Source: Euborellia annulipes
Lineage: Eukaryota; Arthropoda; Insecta; Dermaptera; Anisolabididae
Length of the DNA: 64,000 nt
Assembly: GCA_023213315.1 (NCBI GenBank)
Contig: JAKCPI010011615.1
Span: 1 to 64,000, forward strand
Direction: 5' to 3'
Part shown: positions 1-13,900 of the stretch, piece by piece
Numbering within the stretch: position 1 is the first letter of the stretch
Layout of the letters: every line of letters begins with the position of its first letter
Notes under the pieces: generated by a model
Told to the model about the DNA's origin: nothing
Database searches by the model: none
Seen by the model: the letters and a program-made list of their open reading frames with translations, nothing else
Position numbers and translations under genes: made by a program

Positions 1-1217
1 GAGTTTACAGCGGCCACAATTTTGAAGCTATCGACCTCAAATTTTTTTTTTAATTAAAGCTTAACGTCGATCAAAGGGTACACCGGAAGATCAGTGCGAT
101 ATATGCCCCCCCTCCTCCCCCTCCCCCTCCCCCTCCTGGGTTGAATCGCAGCGTAAAGTGTTCTTAAACTATTTTCACGCAAAGTTTTATTGATATAGGC
201 TACTTTTTAAAGAGAATCTAAAAAATAATTGATTTTTGAACTTTGATCAAAAAGCGAATTTTGAGAAATCGAAAAAACTGAAAAAATATATCAGTAAACT
301 ACTAGAACCCTTTGACTGTTGTGATTGAAATTTCTTGAAATACTTGCGACATAGGTACTTGGCTTAAGTATAAAATTTGAGTATCGAGAGTTTTTTCGTT
401 TTTGAGTAATTCCCATTACCCACATTTTTTTAATATTTCACTTGAAATTAATTTAATTTATTGTGAAAAAAATCTTAAATTTCAAGAAGATTGATTCCAG
501 TTAAAATATCAAAACAAAATGTTTATGTAAATTTCTCTGAAAGAGATTTTATTGCTTTTAAATGCCTGTTTTATTGCTTTTCTTGAAATTGCCATTAAAA
601 GGAGGCGATTCCCTTTAGCTTGAATTTGACGTCATTTTCACTATCATCTGAATGAATTTCAACTGAAATATCAAAAAATGTGGATTAAATTAAATAAACT
701 CAATAAGGAAAGAACTCTCGATACTCAAATTTTATAATTTAGCTAAGTATTCATGTCCCAAGCATGGGCAGAAATTTAATTTCAATCGACCAAATACCCT
801 AGTATAGATACTAGACCCTACAGTATATACAAAATTTTCTCTGGTTCATTGGGAAGAGGTTGTAAGCCTATGTATGTATTGTTCAGACAGACAGAATGAC
901 AGACAAACCAAATTAAATAATTAAAAGAGTTTAAAAATAAAGGACTCATCGGGTATCTAAACCAATTCGGCAAAATAAGAGTTATTTTTTTATATCCCCA
1001 TTCCCTTATTACTAATAAAATTTGTATTAACCCATCAAGTATAATGGTTTTCAAGATATTTGATAAAGACTTTATCAAATATAGGTTTCTAACCCTTGGA
1101 TATAAATTAAATTAAAATTGATGGATGTATTGCTTTTATTGAATTTCTCCAATTTTTTTTCCTCAATAGGCCTATCTCTAAAATATTAAAGAAAAATTAA
1201 CTGGAACTTGATTGTTC

Positions 1218-1340
1218 GCCCTCGGGCTTGGTGTACTTGGTAGCGCGCCTGACTTGTATACAAAGGGTCGCGGGTTCGGACCTCAGACAGTCCGATGATT
1301 TTATTTAAGCCATTTGGATACTAAATGGCAAATTCCCCAC
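1218..1340 (+). repeat. tRNA-derived SINE, family A (plus copy)
   Basis: It begins GCCCTCGGGCTTGGTGTA, then has an A-box-like TTGGTAGCGCGC and a B-box-like GGGTTCGGACC, followed by the family body TTTTATTTAAGCCATTTGGATA. The same head and body recur about a dozen times in the window. Confidence 0.8.
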
Positions 1341-1392
1341 ACACTCTTTTCGGAAACTTAGGCCATATAAGACTTTATACGATAACGGGGAA

Positions 1393-1500
1393 GCCATTTG
1401 GTATCCAAATGGCTTAAATAAAATCATCGGACTGCCTGGAATCCGAACCCTCGACCCTTGGTATACAAGGCATATACCAACTACACCAAGACCGAGGGCA
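1393..1500 (-). repeat. tRNA-derived SINE, family A (inverted partner)
   Basis: Reverse-orientation copy ending in ACCAAGACCGAGGGC, only about 50 bases from the plus copy, so the pair forms an imperfect inverted repeat. Confidence 0.8.
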
Positions 1501-1796
1501 AAAAACTTGAATATTGAATTAAAAAAAAAAATAAATAAAGTATAATAAATGAGAGAAAATGTAAAAATAATTTTTTTAAAGAGTGGATTCTCTTTAAAGA
1601 AAAAAGAGAAAGTAAAATGGGAGCAAAATACAGTAGTATGTCCTGAAAATTTTAAAATAAAAATCTAATAAAAAATAAATTAGCTGTGAAAATTGTTAAA
1701 TGGTTCGTAACGTTGGATTGAATTTTCATTTCATTTATCTGAATTTTAAAAAGAGCATGTTATACATATTTGTTTTTATTATTTGTTTTGTTGCAG

Positions 1797-1999
1797 ATGT
1801 AAAATCGTCCTTTCGGAAGGGCACAGATTCCGTATTTGGACCATTCACCCTTTATGAAGTGTCAACTATCGCAGCAGCTGAGGCTATGGGTACTGCGTTA
1901 CTTTTATTTTTCGGATGCATGGGAACAGCGCCAGGACTCGGTGTTTCCCACCTACAGGGATGTTTGACGTTCGGTTTTGTTGTCGGAGCGATCATTCAG
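1797..1999 (+). CDS. Aquaporin exon A (helix 1 and start of helix 2)
   Basis: A pyrimidine-rich tract ending TTGCAG precedes the exon and the donor is CAG|GTATTT. The exon enters in phase 1, so one base of the first Asp codon comes from an upstream exon that is not seen. It leaves in phase 0. It encodes helix 1 ([18 protein letters not shown]) and the first half of helix 2 ([12 protein letters not shown]), including the filter Phe. An in-frame ATG at 1700, directly after a stop codon, would add 32 residues without splicing. I prefer the spliced reading because the acceptor is strong and the added residues do not resemble an aquaporin N-terminus. Confidence 0.9.
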
Positions 2000-4900
2000 G
2001 TATTTTCACTTTATAGAGTCAAGATTAATCATTTTAAGGGTCTCTTTCGAAGACTTGATTAGAAGGTTAAAATTAATTAATGCATTATTTTACTATCTAT
2101 TTAAATCGAAGTTTCCAACGAGAAGAAATTTTTACTTTTTTTTACAATTTCCTATAATCTCGGTACTGTATCCTGAATTTGTTGTTATCATAGGTTTCAT
2201 TCAGTGAACAATTTAATTTGTAAATATTAAAAAATATGTACATGTTGGGAATTAGAATTTTAAAAAATTCACGTGGAGTATGATAAAAATCTGGTGTGAC
2301 TGGTCGCACTGCACATATCTTTCTCTTACCTTTGGTAATTGAAAGTTGTGTTCTATGCAGAGGCGTACTGAGGCAGTTGGGGGCGGGGCACTAGAAGAGG
2401 GGGCCTTTATACATTTTGTACCAGAGGTGTAAGCTTATACTGAATTTTTTTGGGGGGGGTGTCCATCTTTAAATATTCCTCTCCTCCATACACTAAAATA
2501 TTTTTAAAATACCGTATATCCCTGAACCCCAAGGGGTCAGAGTCTCTCAAAGAGAAATTTTCATTAAATTTTGTTTTTTTTTTAACTAAATTTTTCCGTT
2601 TTCATTTGAGCCCTGAGGGCCCCGGGGCCTCTCAAAGAGAAATTTTCATTAAATTATTTTTTATAAATATTTGGGGGCCTATGGCAGCTCGGGGCCTGGG
2701 GCGGACCGCCCCCTCCCCCCCCCCCCCTCGGTACGCCACTGGTTCTATGCTTGTCACGCCAGATTTTTTGTGTCGACAAATATATAGTTTTGGCCAATTT
2801 TGTCACAAGCCAGGGGGTATCTAACCCTCGCGTGAGACTCTATTTCATTCTTTACGAATTTTTTATTCAAAATTTATCTTTATCACTGTCTCACAATCAA
2901 AATTTTCCTTGGTGTGTTTTTAGTTACAGTCTAAAAATAAATATTTGAAATTTGAAATAATAATTAATAGTTGCTTAAGCCCGTGACCCGTGGCTCCCGG
3001 GTCCGCTTCCCGTCCCAAGAAAAATTTATTTCATTTGAATTGGCTGCCGATCATTTGAAATAAATAGGGATGTGATCTAAATGGCCTTAGCCTTTGCCGA
3101 AAAAAAAGACCTTAAAAAAACAAAAAAAAAATAGTTTCTTAACTCATTATGATATGACGGGGCAACATCCAAGAACAAATTTAAAAAAAAATTCATTATG
3201 ATGATAAAAACGAGTCAGCGATTCAAGATCTTGATTCCTCGAGGAATGAGAATTTTAAGAATAAGTCATGTTTGTTCTTCGTGTTTATTTGAAAATTCAA
3301 TGTTTTAAATGATAAATATTTTTTTTTTAAATACGTGCCAAATGTTAAGTAATCTTTGTTCAAAGAGTTCATTTGAACTTGGGAATAAAAAGAGAATCAA
3401 ATAACTTAGCTCTGATAATCAATTACATAAAAATTCTTTATTTAATTAACATAAAATATAAAGAGGCCCCTTATAGAGCGGAATATAAGCTTCGGCCCTG
3501 TTTTTAAAAATATCCTCCATTTAGAAACTTGAAAATTCAATTTAAATTTGAAGGTCAAAAAACAAGACCACTAATAAGCTAAAAATGTGTTCTTGTAGAA
3601 ATGTAACGAATTAAATTAAATTAGTTCAAGATAATCAGATTGATATCGTTGATATTATAAATCGATGTTTCCTATTTAATTTTTGAATTCAAGAGAGCAA
3701 ATAATTCACTAAATTATAAATAAATTGAGAGGAGAGAATGAAGAAGATAAGAGATAACTAACTAAAAAAAAAAAAAAAAACTCATGCAACATGAGAGAAA
3801 ACATGATTTTTTTATTTTTTATCAGAGAGGTCTTTAAGGCCATCATTATTTTCTGTTTCAAAATGTTTATTTTTATCATTCTCTCTTCTTTTATTATAAT
3901 TTTGGCTTTTATAAATAATATTTTCATTAAGAGTGAATCTATAATAATAGATTTCTATTTTTATATAATATTTAAAGGAAAAAAACTCTGAACTTTAGTA
4001 TATATAAAAAAAAAAAATATTGGAAAGAAGTTGTCTGAACACCATATAGGTGTGATTTATATTCAAAAGCTCCTGACTTTGTTTTAAAACAATTTTGAAA
4101 TTAGAGTTTTTTTTTTAAATAAAGTGGTATTCCAACCAAAATAAGATCAGTGGGAAACTAATGATCATTTTTTTTTTTTGCCTTTTCGGCATCTTAGGCC
4201 ATTTCAACGATACACATTATTTACAAACGATATATATTAGCGGGGAGGGGGGTCCAGACACATTTATTTATACCATTTGGTATCCAAAATGATTTAAATA
4301 AATTCATCGGATTGCCTGGGATCCGAACCCGCGCCCCCTGGCTTTTAAGACTATTATTATTGATATTTCTTAACTACTCTAGCCTCTCGGTCACGGGGGG
4401 GGGGGGGAAGGGAGGCCAAAGATCTTCAAATTATTGATAAAAAGCAATAAAGTATCAAATTAAATTTGAAGTACCCTTTGAATTTATAAGTTAGCCTGTG
4501 ATTATTTCATTGTTTTTATAAAAGAAAATGAAAATCTTTATTAGAAACTTTCTAGGCTTGAACCATGAAAGCTTCCATTAAAAAATATATAATATTTTTT
4601 TAAAAACAATGAAATAATCACAAGTAGAAAACGCATGGGTGGGACTTAATATTGTCCCTCACTGTACAATATAATACAAGTAAACCCCCTCTCTGTGCGG
4701 CCCTGGTCAGCCTAATCTTTAAAAGCACTTGAAAAATTTAAACGGTAATAAAATAAAAATGTAAAAGAAAGCATTCTTAATTCACTAAGAAAAAAATATC
4801 CGATGCTCAGGCGCTTAAAGCAAGCTTCTTCTTACCTATCAGGTGGGCTCGGTATGAACTCAAATTTTGTTTTCAAAGAGAATATTTTTTTTTTTTTAAC

Positions 4901-7900
4901 TCAAGATTAATAGTGTTTTAGAAAGACTTTTAAGTAAGCTATATGTATAATAAATGCAATAAATAGTAGCCTACACTTATCTCTTTTCGAACAAGCTGTC
5001 TGTTATCTTAACACAATAATTTATTAATATCAATAATATTATTATTTTTTTTCTTTAAATGCGATCATGTATTGATATCTAAAATATTTTTATATATTTT
5101 GCCAAATTCTTGTCAATTGCAATGAGAAACAAACCCCTGATTACTATCTCAAGAGGCGAGACCTATAACTCTGCGGCTAAAGCCCCGAGGCAACCTACAC
5201 TTTGTATAAATATACTGTAGTTTCATTTCCGCCAGTTTTGTTAAAATGAAATTTTTTTAATTTATTGGACTGAGGTTTTGGGTTTGGAAGGAGGCTTCAG
5301 TTAAGAAAAGTTCTAGATATATTGTAATTAATTAGGCAATTTCTCTCTATATATATTACATAGATAATAGAAGTAAAAAGTGTAAATACGAGTATAAGAA
5401 TTTGATCAAAACATAAAATAAGAATCATAAGAAAATTTACTTCTATTAATTTGGGAAAATAATTAGACATTTTTTAATAGCACCGAAACTTCTCAAGTCA
5501 CGCTGATTTTTCGGCAAGGATGTAGGAAGGGAAAAATAAAAACACAAAATTTTATATTTTTCCAAATGAGTTTAATTCCTAATATTTCGAAGATAGAAAG
5601 GCTCTTCTTCTTCAGAGGAAGCTCATTTTACACTCTGCTAACACTAACACTGTTCACTGGAGTTACCGAGGTCAAATGGCTTTGTTTATGCAAAAAATCT
5701 TGGCTGTTATTTGTAGTGTTAGCAGAGTGTCCTCTGGAAGAAGAAGAGCCTTTGTGCCTTCGAAATATTAGGAATTAAACTCATTTAGAAAAATATAAAA
5801 CTTTGTGTTTTTTATTTTTCCGTTCCTACATCCTTGCCGAAAAATCAGCGTGGTTTGAGGAGTTTCGGTTCTATAATTCTCTCGGCTTCACTCATTAAGC
5901 TTCAATTTTTTAATAGCTACGTAAAAAAAAATCAATTTAAAAGAGGATTTTTCTCATTTTCTGTTTTTTTTTTTTAAATCCCGGTAGATGATTTAAAGCA
6001 TTATTTTTTCAAGTTTAATACGTAATTTCATTCATTAAATCGCGTTTCATTTATGAATAATTTAATGAACGATGAAATAACAAGCAAAAATTTGTATTTT
6101 AATTAAATAAAATGAATATATTTATTCCATTAGTATGTTCATTTTCTTCCCCAAAAAAAAAAAATAATAATAATTTAGTATCTGTGTATAAATATAAATT
6201 TTTTGGCCCCTGGGCACAGTGGTAAGGGTTCTTGCCTCGTGTGCTAAGGGTCAGGGGTTCGCATCCCGTCTCATGTGACAAAAATTTATTCATTTATAAC
6301 TTTGTTGAGTTTAATGACTGTAGATATAACAATTAGAAGAGAAGGGAAAACTGCAGCTAGATGAAATAAAAAACGTTATATTCTGTCGCCGACGTTTCGA
6401 GAGCAAGTCACACTCATCTTCAGGGCAAGCAGAATTGTCAAAAATAAGTACAGGTAGTGTGGTACTTAAGGTTTTTTATTTCCCCTGGCTGCTGTTTTCC
6501 CAGGATTCCCATCCTTCTCTTCTAATTTAATCATTTAGTTAACAATCATTTAAGACTTTAAACGATACCCGTTATTTGTAAATATATCAATTGGGGGTCC
6601 AGGCATTCTTATTTAAGCCATTTGGTATCCAAGGCAGGCGCGCTACCAACTACGCCAAGCCCGAAGGCAGTTAATATTTTATATCCAATATTTAATTTAA
6701 TTTCAATTTTTTAATTATCAAGGCCTATATACCATAATATCTTGCAAAGATGCCGCGAACAACTTGTTTAATTTTAACTATTGATAAATTAATATTTCCT
6801 TTGTACATCAATGCTAACAGCTCAATTGTCTAATAACCTTCTAAAATTAACCTAATTACATATTATAAGATAATTAAATAGTCAACTTATAAATTATTTG
6901 TTCCATATCCAAACTTTGAAAAGAAAGCGCCTACGCTAATGGGCACCGGCAAAAATTTTTCCAAGAGTTTTTTTTTTTTTTTTTAATAGATTCTCAAGTT
7001 TCAAATACTTATGATAATAACTCATCAAAAAGAAGATAAAAAATATGAATAAAAAAATTATTATCCAGGAGAGGTTGCAAAAGCTGCCTGCCTCTCGAGC
7101 TGCTTGGTGTCTTCTCTCTTTTAATTAAATCTTTGGAGATTCTTTTAACAATTTTTACTGGTATAATCTAGTATTTATAGAGATTTCGTTTTCTTGAATT
7201 CAAATAGAATCTATCCAGTTATCCAAATAAATAGAGATATTGGAAATATCAGTCTCTAGATGGGTATGAATTCTCACACAAAGTGAATTTGTTCCCACAA
7301 AGTGTAAAGAGATCGGTTGTGATGAACAAATTGAGAAAATAATATTTCCATTCATTTATAGAGTATTGATGTAAAAATGAAATAAAAACAGCTAGATAAT
7401 GGAAGCTTCAAGCATTCAAGTTTGTCACTCTGAATAAACTTCAAAATTAAAAACTTTTTGAATGGCATTTGACTCGAGGATCGAATTTGTTAGAATCTCG
7501 TCGTCCAACCTGAAAAAGAATCATTCGAATTATTAAAAAAGAAAAAACAAATACACACTTTTTATATTATTAACAAATTTACCTTTGAATATTTGATTGG
7601 AGTGCAAAAATAATTCCATTATTTAGAGAATAAAAGAAGAAAGATTTTGATTCCGATCTCTTGTAAAAAGAAAATAAAAGATGTCTATTCTAATATAAGA
7701 GTTGTGACGTCACATTCAACTTTGTGTCTTTATTCTTCGTATGTAGACTTTGAAGAAAAAGAAAAAAAATTTGCTCTCAATAGCCTTTTACATATTAAAA
7801 AAACTTTAAGTGTGGGTGGGAGGGGGGAGGGGCCCGTATTATTAAGTAGCCCCGAGGCCCGTCAATTCTGCCTGAGGCCCTGATTATACAGGTAGATAGT

Positions 7901-10900
7901 TTAAAGAGAAATTCGTTTTAGTGCATAATAAAATGCATCGGTGAGAGGAAAATGATCTTTTTGACAAAAGATTTTAATTTTTCTTTCTTGTTGACGTTTT
8001 GGTGATATTTCAAAAAAGTTTTATCATATTTGCATTCCCCCTGCAATTTATTAAAACATTTATGGAACAAATAGATAGGCCTATTATTTGTTTTTAATTA
8101 ATTTTTTATAAAAAATAGTTTTTGACTTTTTTAAATTGATAAAATTGATCAAACTGCATAATTTGATTTTTTTTTTTTAATATTTCAAGGTATTTATTTA
8201 CACATTTCTTATTTTTCTTGATTTTTTTCTCAGATGATCGGGCACATCTCTAAGGCGCATTTGAACCCAGCCGTGACAGCTGCTGCAATCATCTTGGATA
8301 ATTTGAAACTTACCCTCGCAGGTGTCTATGTTGGAGCACAAATGATCGGAGCGGTTCTAGGTTTTGGATTACTCAAGGTATAGGTCTACTAATTTACATA
8401 TTATCAAGTGAAAAAGCACATAAATTTACAAAAGCTTATACCGCGGTAATCAAAAATAGATGTAAAGTTGGATTATTAAGATATGAAATTTGTCAACATA
8501 ATTTAGTTTAGAATTTAGATGTGAGGCATGCGATCCGATTATAAAATAACTTTCCCTTAGAGATATAAAAATACTAGCTAGTAATCTTGACAGAACAGAA
8601 TATAAGGAAGTCCGGTGATAATATTAGGATTCTTAACTGCACTTCCTGACATTTCGATGGAAATTCCATTTAGCTTTATGAATTTCGGAACATTATCACT
8701 TTTCATAATTAATTAAAATAAATTTCTCAATTCTTGGCTGAATAGACATTAATTTTTTCAAATGTCACTTTGTGTTTACTTGATATCCTTCTCTTAATAT
8801 AAATTAAATTTCTTGCCTTTTGTGTGTATTTATGAATGAACGTATATCAGCCTCAATTCATTTATATGAATGCATGGCACCATTCTAACTCGGACCATAT
8901 ACAAAAGATTCATAATCTCAGATGGACGGGACCAAATATCTCGGTAATTATTTAAGCATCCAGAGATTTTATTAGTGGCTACTGCTCCCTTATATCTTTT
9001 ATTATCATCTTATAGCATCTTGATAATTTTATTCTTTCATAATTTTTTTAATTTCGGCCTCTTTGAGTTTTCATTAAAGGGAAGAATTTTTATCCGTTTA
9101 GAGGGGATTAGTAGAATCCGAGAAGATCAAACAATTTGTTTACTCCCATTTTTTTTTCCATTCCCACTTTTTTTCTCATTGACCATTTGGTATCCAAATG
9201 GCTTAAATAAAATCATCCGACTAACTAGGGTCCATAGGCGCCGGAACTGGGGGGGGGGGCAAGGGTATTGCCCTCCCTGGCATCCTACAGGGGGGGGGGG
9301 GCAGAGGGGGGCAATATGTCTTCTTTTATTTCATTTATTTTTAAAAATGATATATTTTTACTTTTGAAAAATAAAATTTTCTAAATTAAAAGAGTAAGAA
9401 ATTCATTTTTTTCCAAATTTTTTGCAAAAATTTTTGATAAAATCACTACCAAATTTTTTAAAATTTTAATTTTATTAAAATTGTGATTTTATTTAAAATT
9501 TTTAAAGTTTTATAGTAGATTTGTTTTTGTATTATAGACCTACTATCATCATACTTATATATAAAAGGCTAAGAGGGTGTCCGATGTGTGAAACAACCAA
9601 TCAGGCCTCAGGGATAGCGCCATGGTAACAAAATATAAATATTTACCCATGTTTACGATTTTTTTTATTTATTTACATTTTGAATTCTAAAATATCGGCG
9701 TAAATTTTTTGTCTGTGTACCGGGAGAGTCCCGGAAAGGATATGATTCACAAAAAATCTTAAGTTCATGAATAATTAACCGCTAAAATAATCTCTACATA
9801 TAAAAATGAAAAGGGAAAATGTATGTACCGGTATGTATATAAGTAGGCGAGCAAGGGGGTCCAGGGGGCCTTCGGCGGGGCTTTGCGTCTAGTTTGAACA
9901 TATTAAATTATTTTAATTTTCTAAAAAAAATTTTTTTGCCCCCTCCCCCCGATTCAAATTCGTTCCGGCGCCCCCGAACCCGAAATTGGAATGAAAATTT
10001 AAATACACGAAGTGGAGTAATAAACAAAGATACCAATATCAATGATAAAATTAGAAATTTATTCTTTGATATTACATTTATTTTTCATCTAAGGATTATT
10101 TTATATTTTTTTTATTAATTATACTCTTTCGGCTCCGGGCTATTTAGAGTTAGCATCATCTTTTTGAAAGAATTAAGTTTTTCGAGGGCCACCTTGTTTA
10201 ATTTTAATTATTTTCTTTAGTTTGTATTTTCTATTGTTCACTGATAATGCTATTTTGTGGTTTGGCTGACCTATTTGTGGTTTAATCATTCCGATTTAAA
10301 TTTGATTTCTTTTACAATATTTATCTTAAAATTTAAACAAAAAACTGTTTCATTCCTATAAAGATTATTTTTTTATTAGTCAATAGAATTATGTACTCGA
10401 TTAATCAAACTGATTAAAGTAGCAGAATAAACAAATTCAACCTTTATTTAATGTCTCTTTCACTGCTATTAACAAGATTCAAAATTCCTGAAGAATAAAT
10501 TAGTTTAAATGTGATTTCGTTGCATAAAATCCAATTTCGGCCATCAATTCTGTGTCAAATACCATTTAGATAAAAATCACAAATACTCTAGCATCTAGAA
10601 ATCTACTATAAACATTTATTAAGGTGGTCCAAAAAAAATTTTTTTTTGTTTTTCTTTTGACCACCCTATAAATTTGAACTTGTGTCCATAGTAATAACAT
10701 TGTAAAATTTCGGTTGGCTAGCTTTAGAGGAAGAGGGTGCTCTGTTTTTAGAAAATGCTTTTATGCAACAATCTTGTTTTGTTTTGTTTTTTTTGTTACA
10801 GGTGTTTCGTTAAATACTATTTTAAATTTAAAAAAACCTTCTTTTGATCCATAGTTTACATACTTTACTTAATACTCTGACTAATTATTTTTAAGAATTT

Positions 10901-13900
10901 TTTTTTATAAAATTTTATAAAGTCGATGAAACCCCCTTATAAGATAGGGGGCTGAAATTTTGAACACATAACAAAACAAAGGGGTAGTAGAACTTGTATT
11001 TGAAATTTTTTTTGCCATATAAGCTTGGACCATCCTAACATTTATGTTTTTAATAAACCAAATATTGTTTTTAGATGTTTAATTTGTATTTTTAATTTTG
11101 ACAGATGATATCGCCTGATGAATTTTTCATGGATCCAGTAAGCAACAGCACTTGTAATTTCTGCGTGACATTGCCGAGTCCCTTAATATCTTCTCTTCAG
11201 GCTTTCAATGTGGAATTCATGGCTACGAGTGCTCTAGTACTCGTGGTGTGTGGATGTTGGGATCACAGAAATGCTCATTTGGGTGATTCCGTCGCGATCA
11301 AATTCGCCATCACGATTGCAGCTCTTGCCCTTGCAGCTGTAAGTCTACCTCTATAATATCAGAAGAACATTTTTCTTTTCTACTTTAAAGCGAGTTCCTA
11401 ATAGTGTTATATTATGGTGAACCAAATTGTGATCATTTAGAAACGGTATCACCATAATTTATTTTTAAAATTCACTCACCGAATTTTAAATATTTGGCAA
11501 ATCATTCATGAGAACTCTTATATTGCCAATAAAATTTGCTCGTTGATTTATACTTTTCCAGATTGTATTGGCAAAGCGCAAGCATTTTGTTTATTCGAGT
11601 TAATCTCATTGGGCATTGATCTAAAGGCGATTTTTAGTGGGGCAACACCAGGTGACAAACCTTTGGCCTTTTTGCTCACGCAAATTGACGACACAAGAAG
11701 TCAAACCGAAGCGGCAATGGCGGCTGGTGTTGCTTTACGTCTCTAAAAAGAATTTTGCTATAAATTTGGAAACAAGTTCTGTTCTAAATATTCCAAATCG
11801 CATTCATAGAAGAACAGACCTAGTCATCGTGCATTATTGCATGTTGATGAAATAATAAATAGTCATGAATATTCGATGCTTTTAACATTTATTTGTATAG
11901 CACTCTACTAGCTTCTATATAACGACCAGTAAAATAAACACACTTCCTAAAGAAAACATTGTTTGGTAATATGTTTAAAGATATTCCCTTCTTCTTCTTC
12001 TTTCAATTTTATTGATGTATTTAATTAAATAATTTTTTTGCATAACTTTTGAAATCTGTTCAGCTGACTAATTATAAAATTTTATTCCAAATGAAAGATT
12101 TAATTTTTTGGCATCTGTAAGGATTAGTGCATGCAGAATAACGTGGTGTACTTTAGAAACTCCATTGGGGGGGGACTTGAAAATGAACCTTAGGGACATT
12201 TCTTGGGAAGCTTGGGGATTTGAAATTTTGATAATTTGAAAAAGAATGTAGTAATAAAAATATTCATTCAGGAAAAAATTGTATCATTCGAGTTATATCT
12301 TAGAATTTTTGAATTAGAAAAAACTAAAAGAAATGGATTTATTTATTTTTTATAATTAAATAGTTCATAAATATAAACATACGCAAACTATTTTGAATTC
12401 AATAGATTTTATTTATGAGAATTTAGTGACTTTTAAATAATGATTATCTTATAATTAATTAGCCTCTCGGCTACTTGAGGCCATTTAGGGGTTTATTGTA
12501 GAGGCCCCTAAATATATATTTATTTTAAATTATGTGGCTACTGGGGGGACGTTGAAAAGTTGCATTGCCGGGGGGCCTGGCAACGGAGTAGAGCAATAGT
12601 CACCACAATCGTTATCGTTAAGCAATGCCAAGCGCTGCGAAACCTCTGGTTGGTGACCCCGAGACATCAGCGTGTGGAACGTCCCTCGGTAGCCAACTGT
12701 ATAACAATTTAAAAAATAAATTTACAATATATATATTGTATATATACCCCTAAATGGTCTCAGCAGCCGAGAGGGCAAATTGACAAAAAAAAGTTCTGAA
12801 ATTAGTGACTTGTTTAAAAGCAAGGGAGTAAAGGGTATCCCCCCCCCCCTTAAGTCACTATTTTCTCAACTTTTTAAAAAGACACTAATCAATTAATAAT
12901 AATTATTTATATTTTGTTTTAGGGCCCATATACTGGACCGAGTATGAATCCTGCCAGATCATTTGCACCTGCACTCTGGAATAATAATTGGGAAAGACAT
13001 TGGGTGAGTTATTTTTATTATATAATATGGTATTAATTAATTAACATAAAGTCCAGACTTCCAGTATCGTGTGCATTAAAGTGAGCAAGAGAGATCTTTT
13101 GAATAATATTACTTTCTCACTTAACCCTTAGTTCACCCGGTTAAGAAAGCTTTAGGAGCTGACTTTATGTTAATGTGGCCAGGGAAATATATATTGGAAG
13201 GATAAAGAGAAAAGTAATTTCTCACCTAAAGGAACAATAGCCAAGAGGGAAAATTCTTCATAGGTTACGAAAAATCACCGGACCTGAATCCTATTGAATG
13301 CTTTTTTTTTAACACTCACACTTTTTTCTCATTCACACTCACACTCACCCAGTCTTTTCGGCAACAAGTCTTTGACGATAACCGTTATTTGAAAATATAT
13401 GTATTTGGGGTCCAGGCATTCCATTTGGTATCCAAATGACTTCCCCCTAAATAAAATCATCGGACTGCCTGGGTTCCGAACCCGGTATACAAGGCCAGCA
13501 CGCCACCAACCACCAAGCCCAGTAGGGATGAAAAAATTTCCTAATTTTCATTAAATTATATAAAATCTATTATAACAAACATATTGATAAACAACAAAAA
13601 TAGATTTCTATTATTTCTCAATTCTCATTTCAATTTATTCTTTGTAAACAGAGGCCAGACTAGAGACGCCTACGAAATACTCTTTCAAATTAATTCGACA
13701 TCATTAAACAAAACAAAAACAGAATTTAGTTTTACTTTCTCTTACCTATGTATATATGTAATATATATATAGAGAGAAAGTATTGGATTCATGTCAAAAA
13801 TTCGATGTCGAGATTTTGATGGATCTTCACGTTTTGAGGTCCCCTGAATCCAAAAAAGTGGTTTTCGCGACATGGTCTGTCTGTGGGTGGGTGGGTGGGT

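Larger units (their letters stand above)
1..1796. other. Upstream repeats left of the aquaporin exons
   Basis: No coding exon recognised. Bases 1-60 resemble 16660-16720 (both contain AGCGGCCACAATTTT). Bases 150-320 match the 3' part of the repeat seen at 13733-14240, in reverse. A tRNA-type SINE and its inverted partner occupy 1218-1500. The missing first aquaporin exon could lie here or beyond the left edge. Confidence 0.6.
2000..8233 (+). other. Aquaporin intron A (6.2 kb), filled with repeats
   Basis: No further exon seen. It contains a palindromic MITE split by a hAT element (2289-2777), a family-B SINE (2964-3120), the reversed head of a SINE (4260-4400), an imperfect inverted repeat around 4490-4625, a long palindrome (5483-5878), another tRNA-like SINE (6205-6290), a palindromic ACGTTTCG element (6340-6525) and a reversed SINE A (6560-6668). 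The stretch 6670-8230 is AT-rich and unremarkable. Confidence 0.7.
8378..11104 (+). other. Aquaporin intron B, with nested Helitron
   Basis: Holds a SINE A fragment (9183-9230, reverse), a GGCGCCGGAAC repeat (9235-9960) split by a Helitron-like element (9546-9892), and an inverted-repeat element (about 10622-11036) with ends GGTGGTCCAAA and TTGGACCATCC. No exon seen. Confidence 0.65.

Noticed and set aside
9183..9367. 130-residue open frame spanning 8975-9367
   Set aside because: It runs through a SINE fragment and G-rich low-complexity repeat. Composition and context are those of transposon DNA.
12590..12702. A functional 5S rRNA gene
   Set aside because: Only the 3' half is similar, with gaps and no full-length fold. 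A 5S-derived repeat explains it better.
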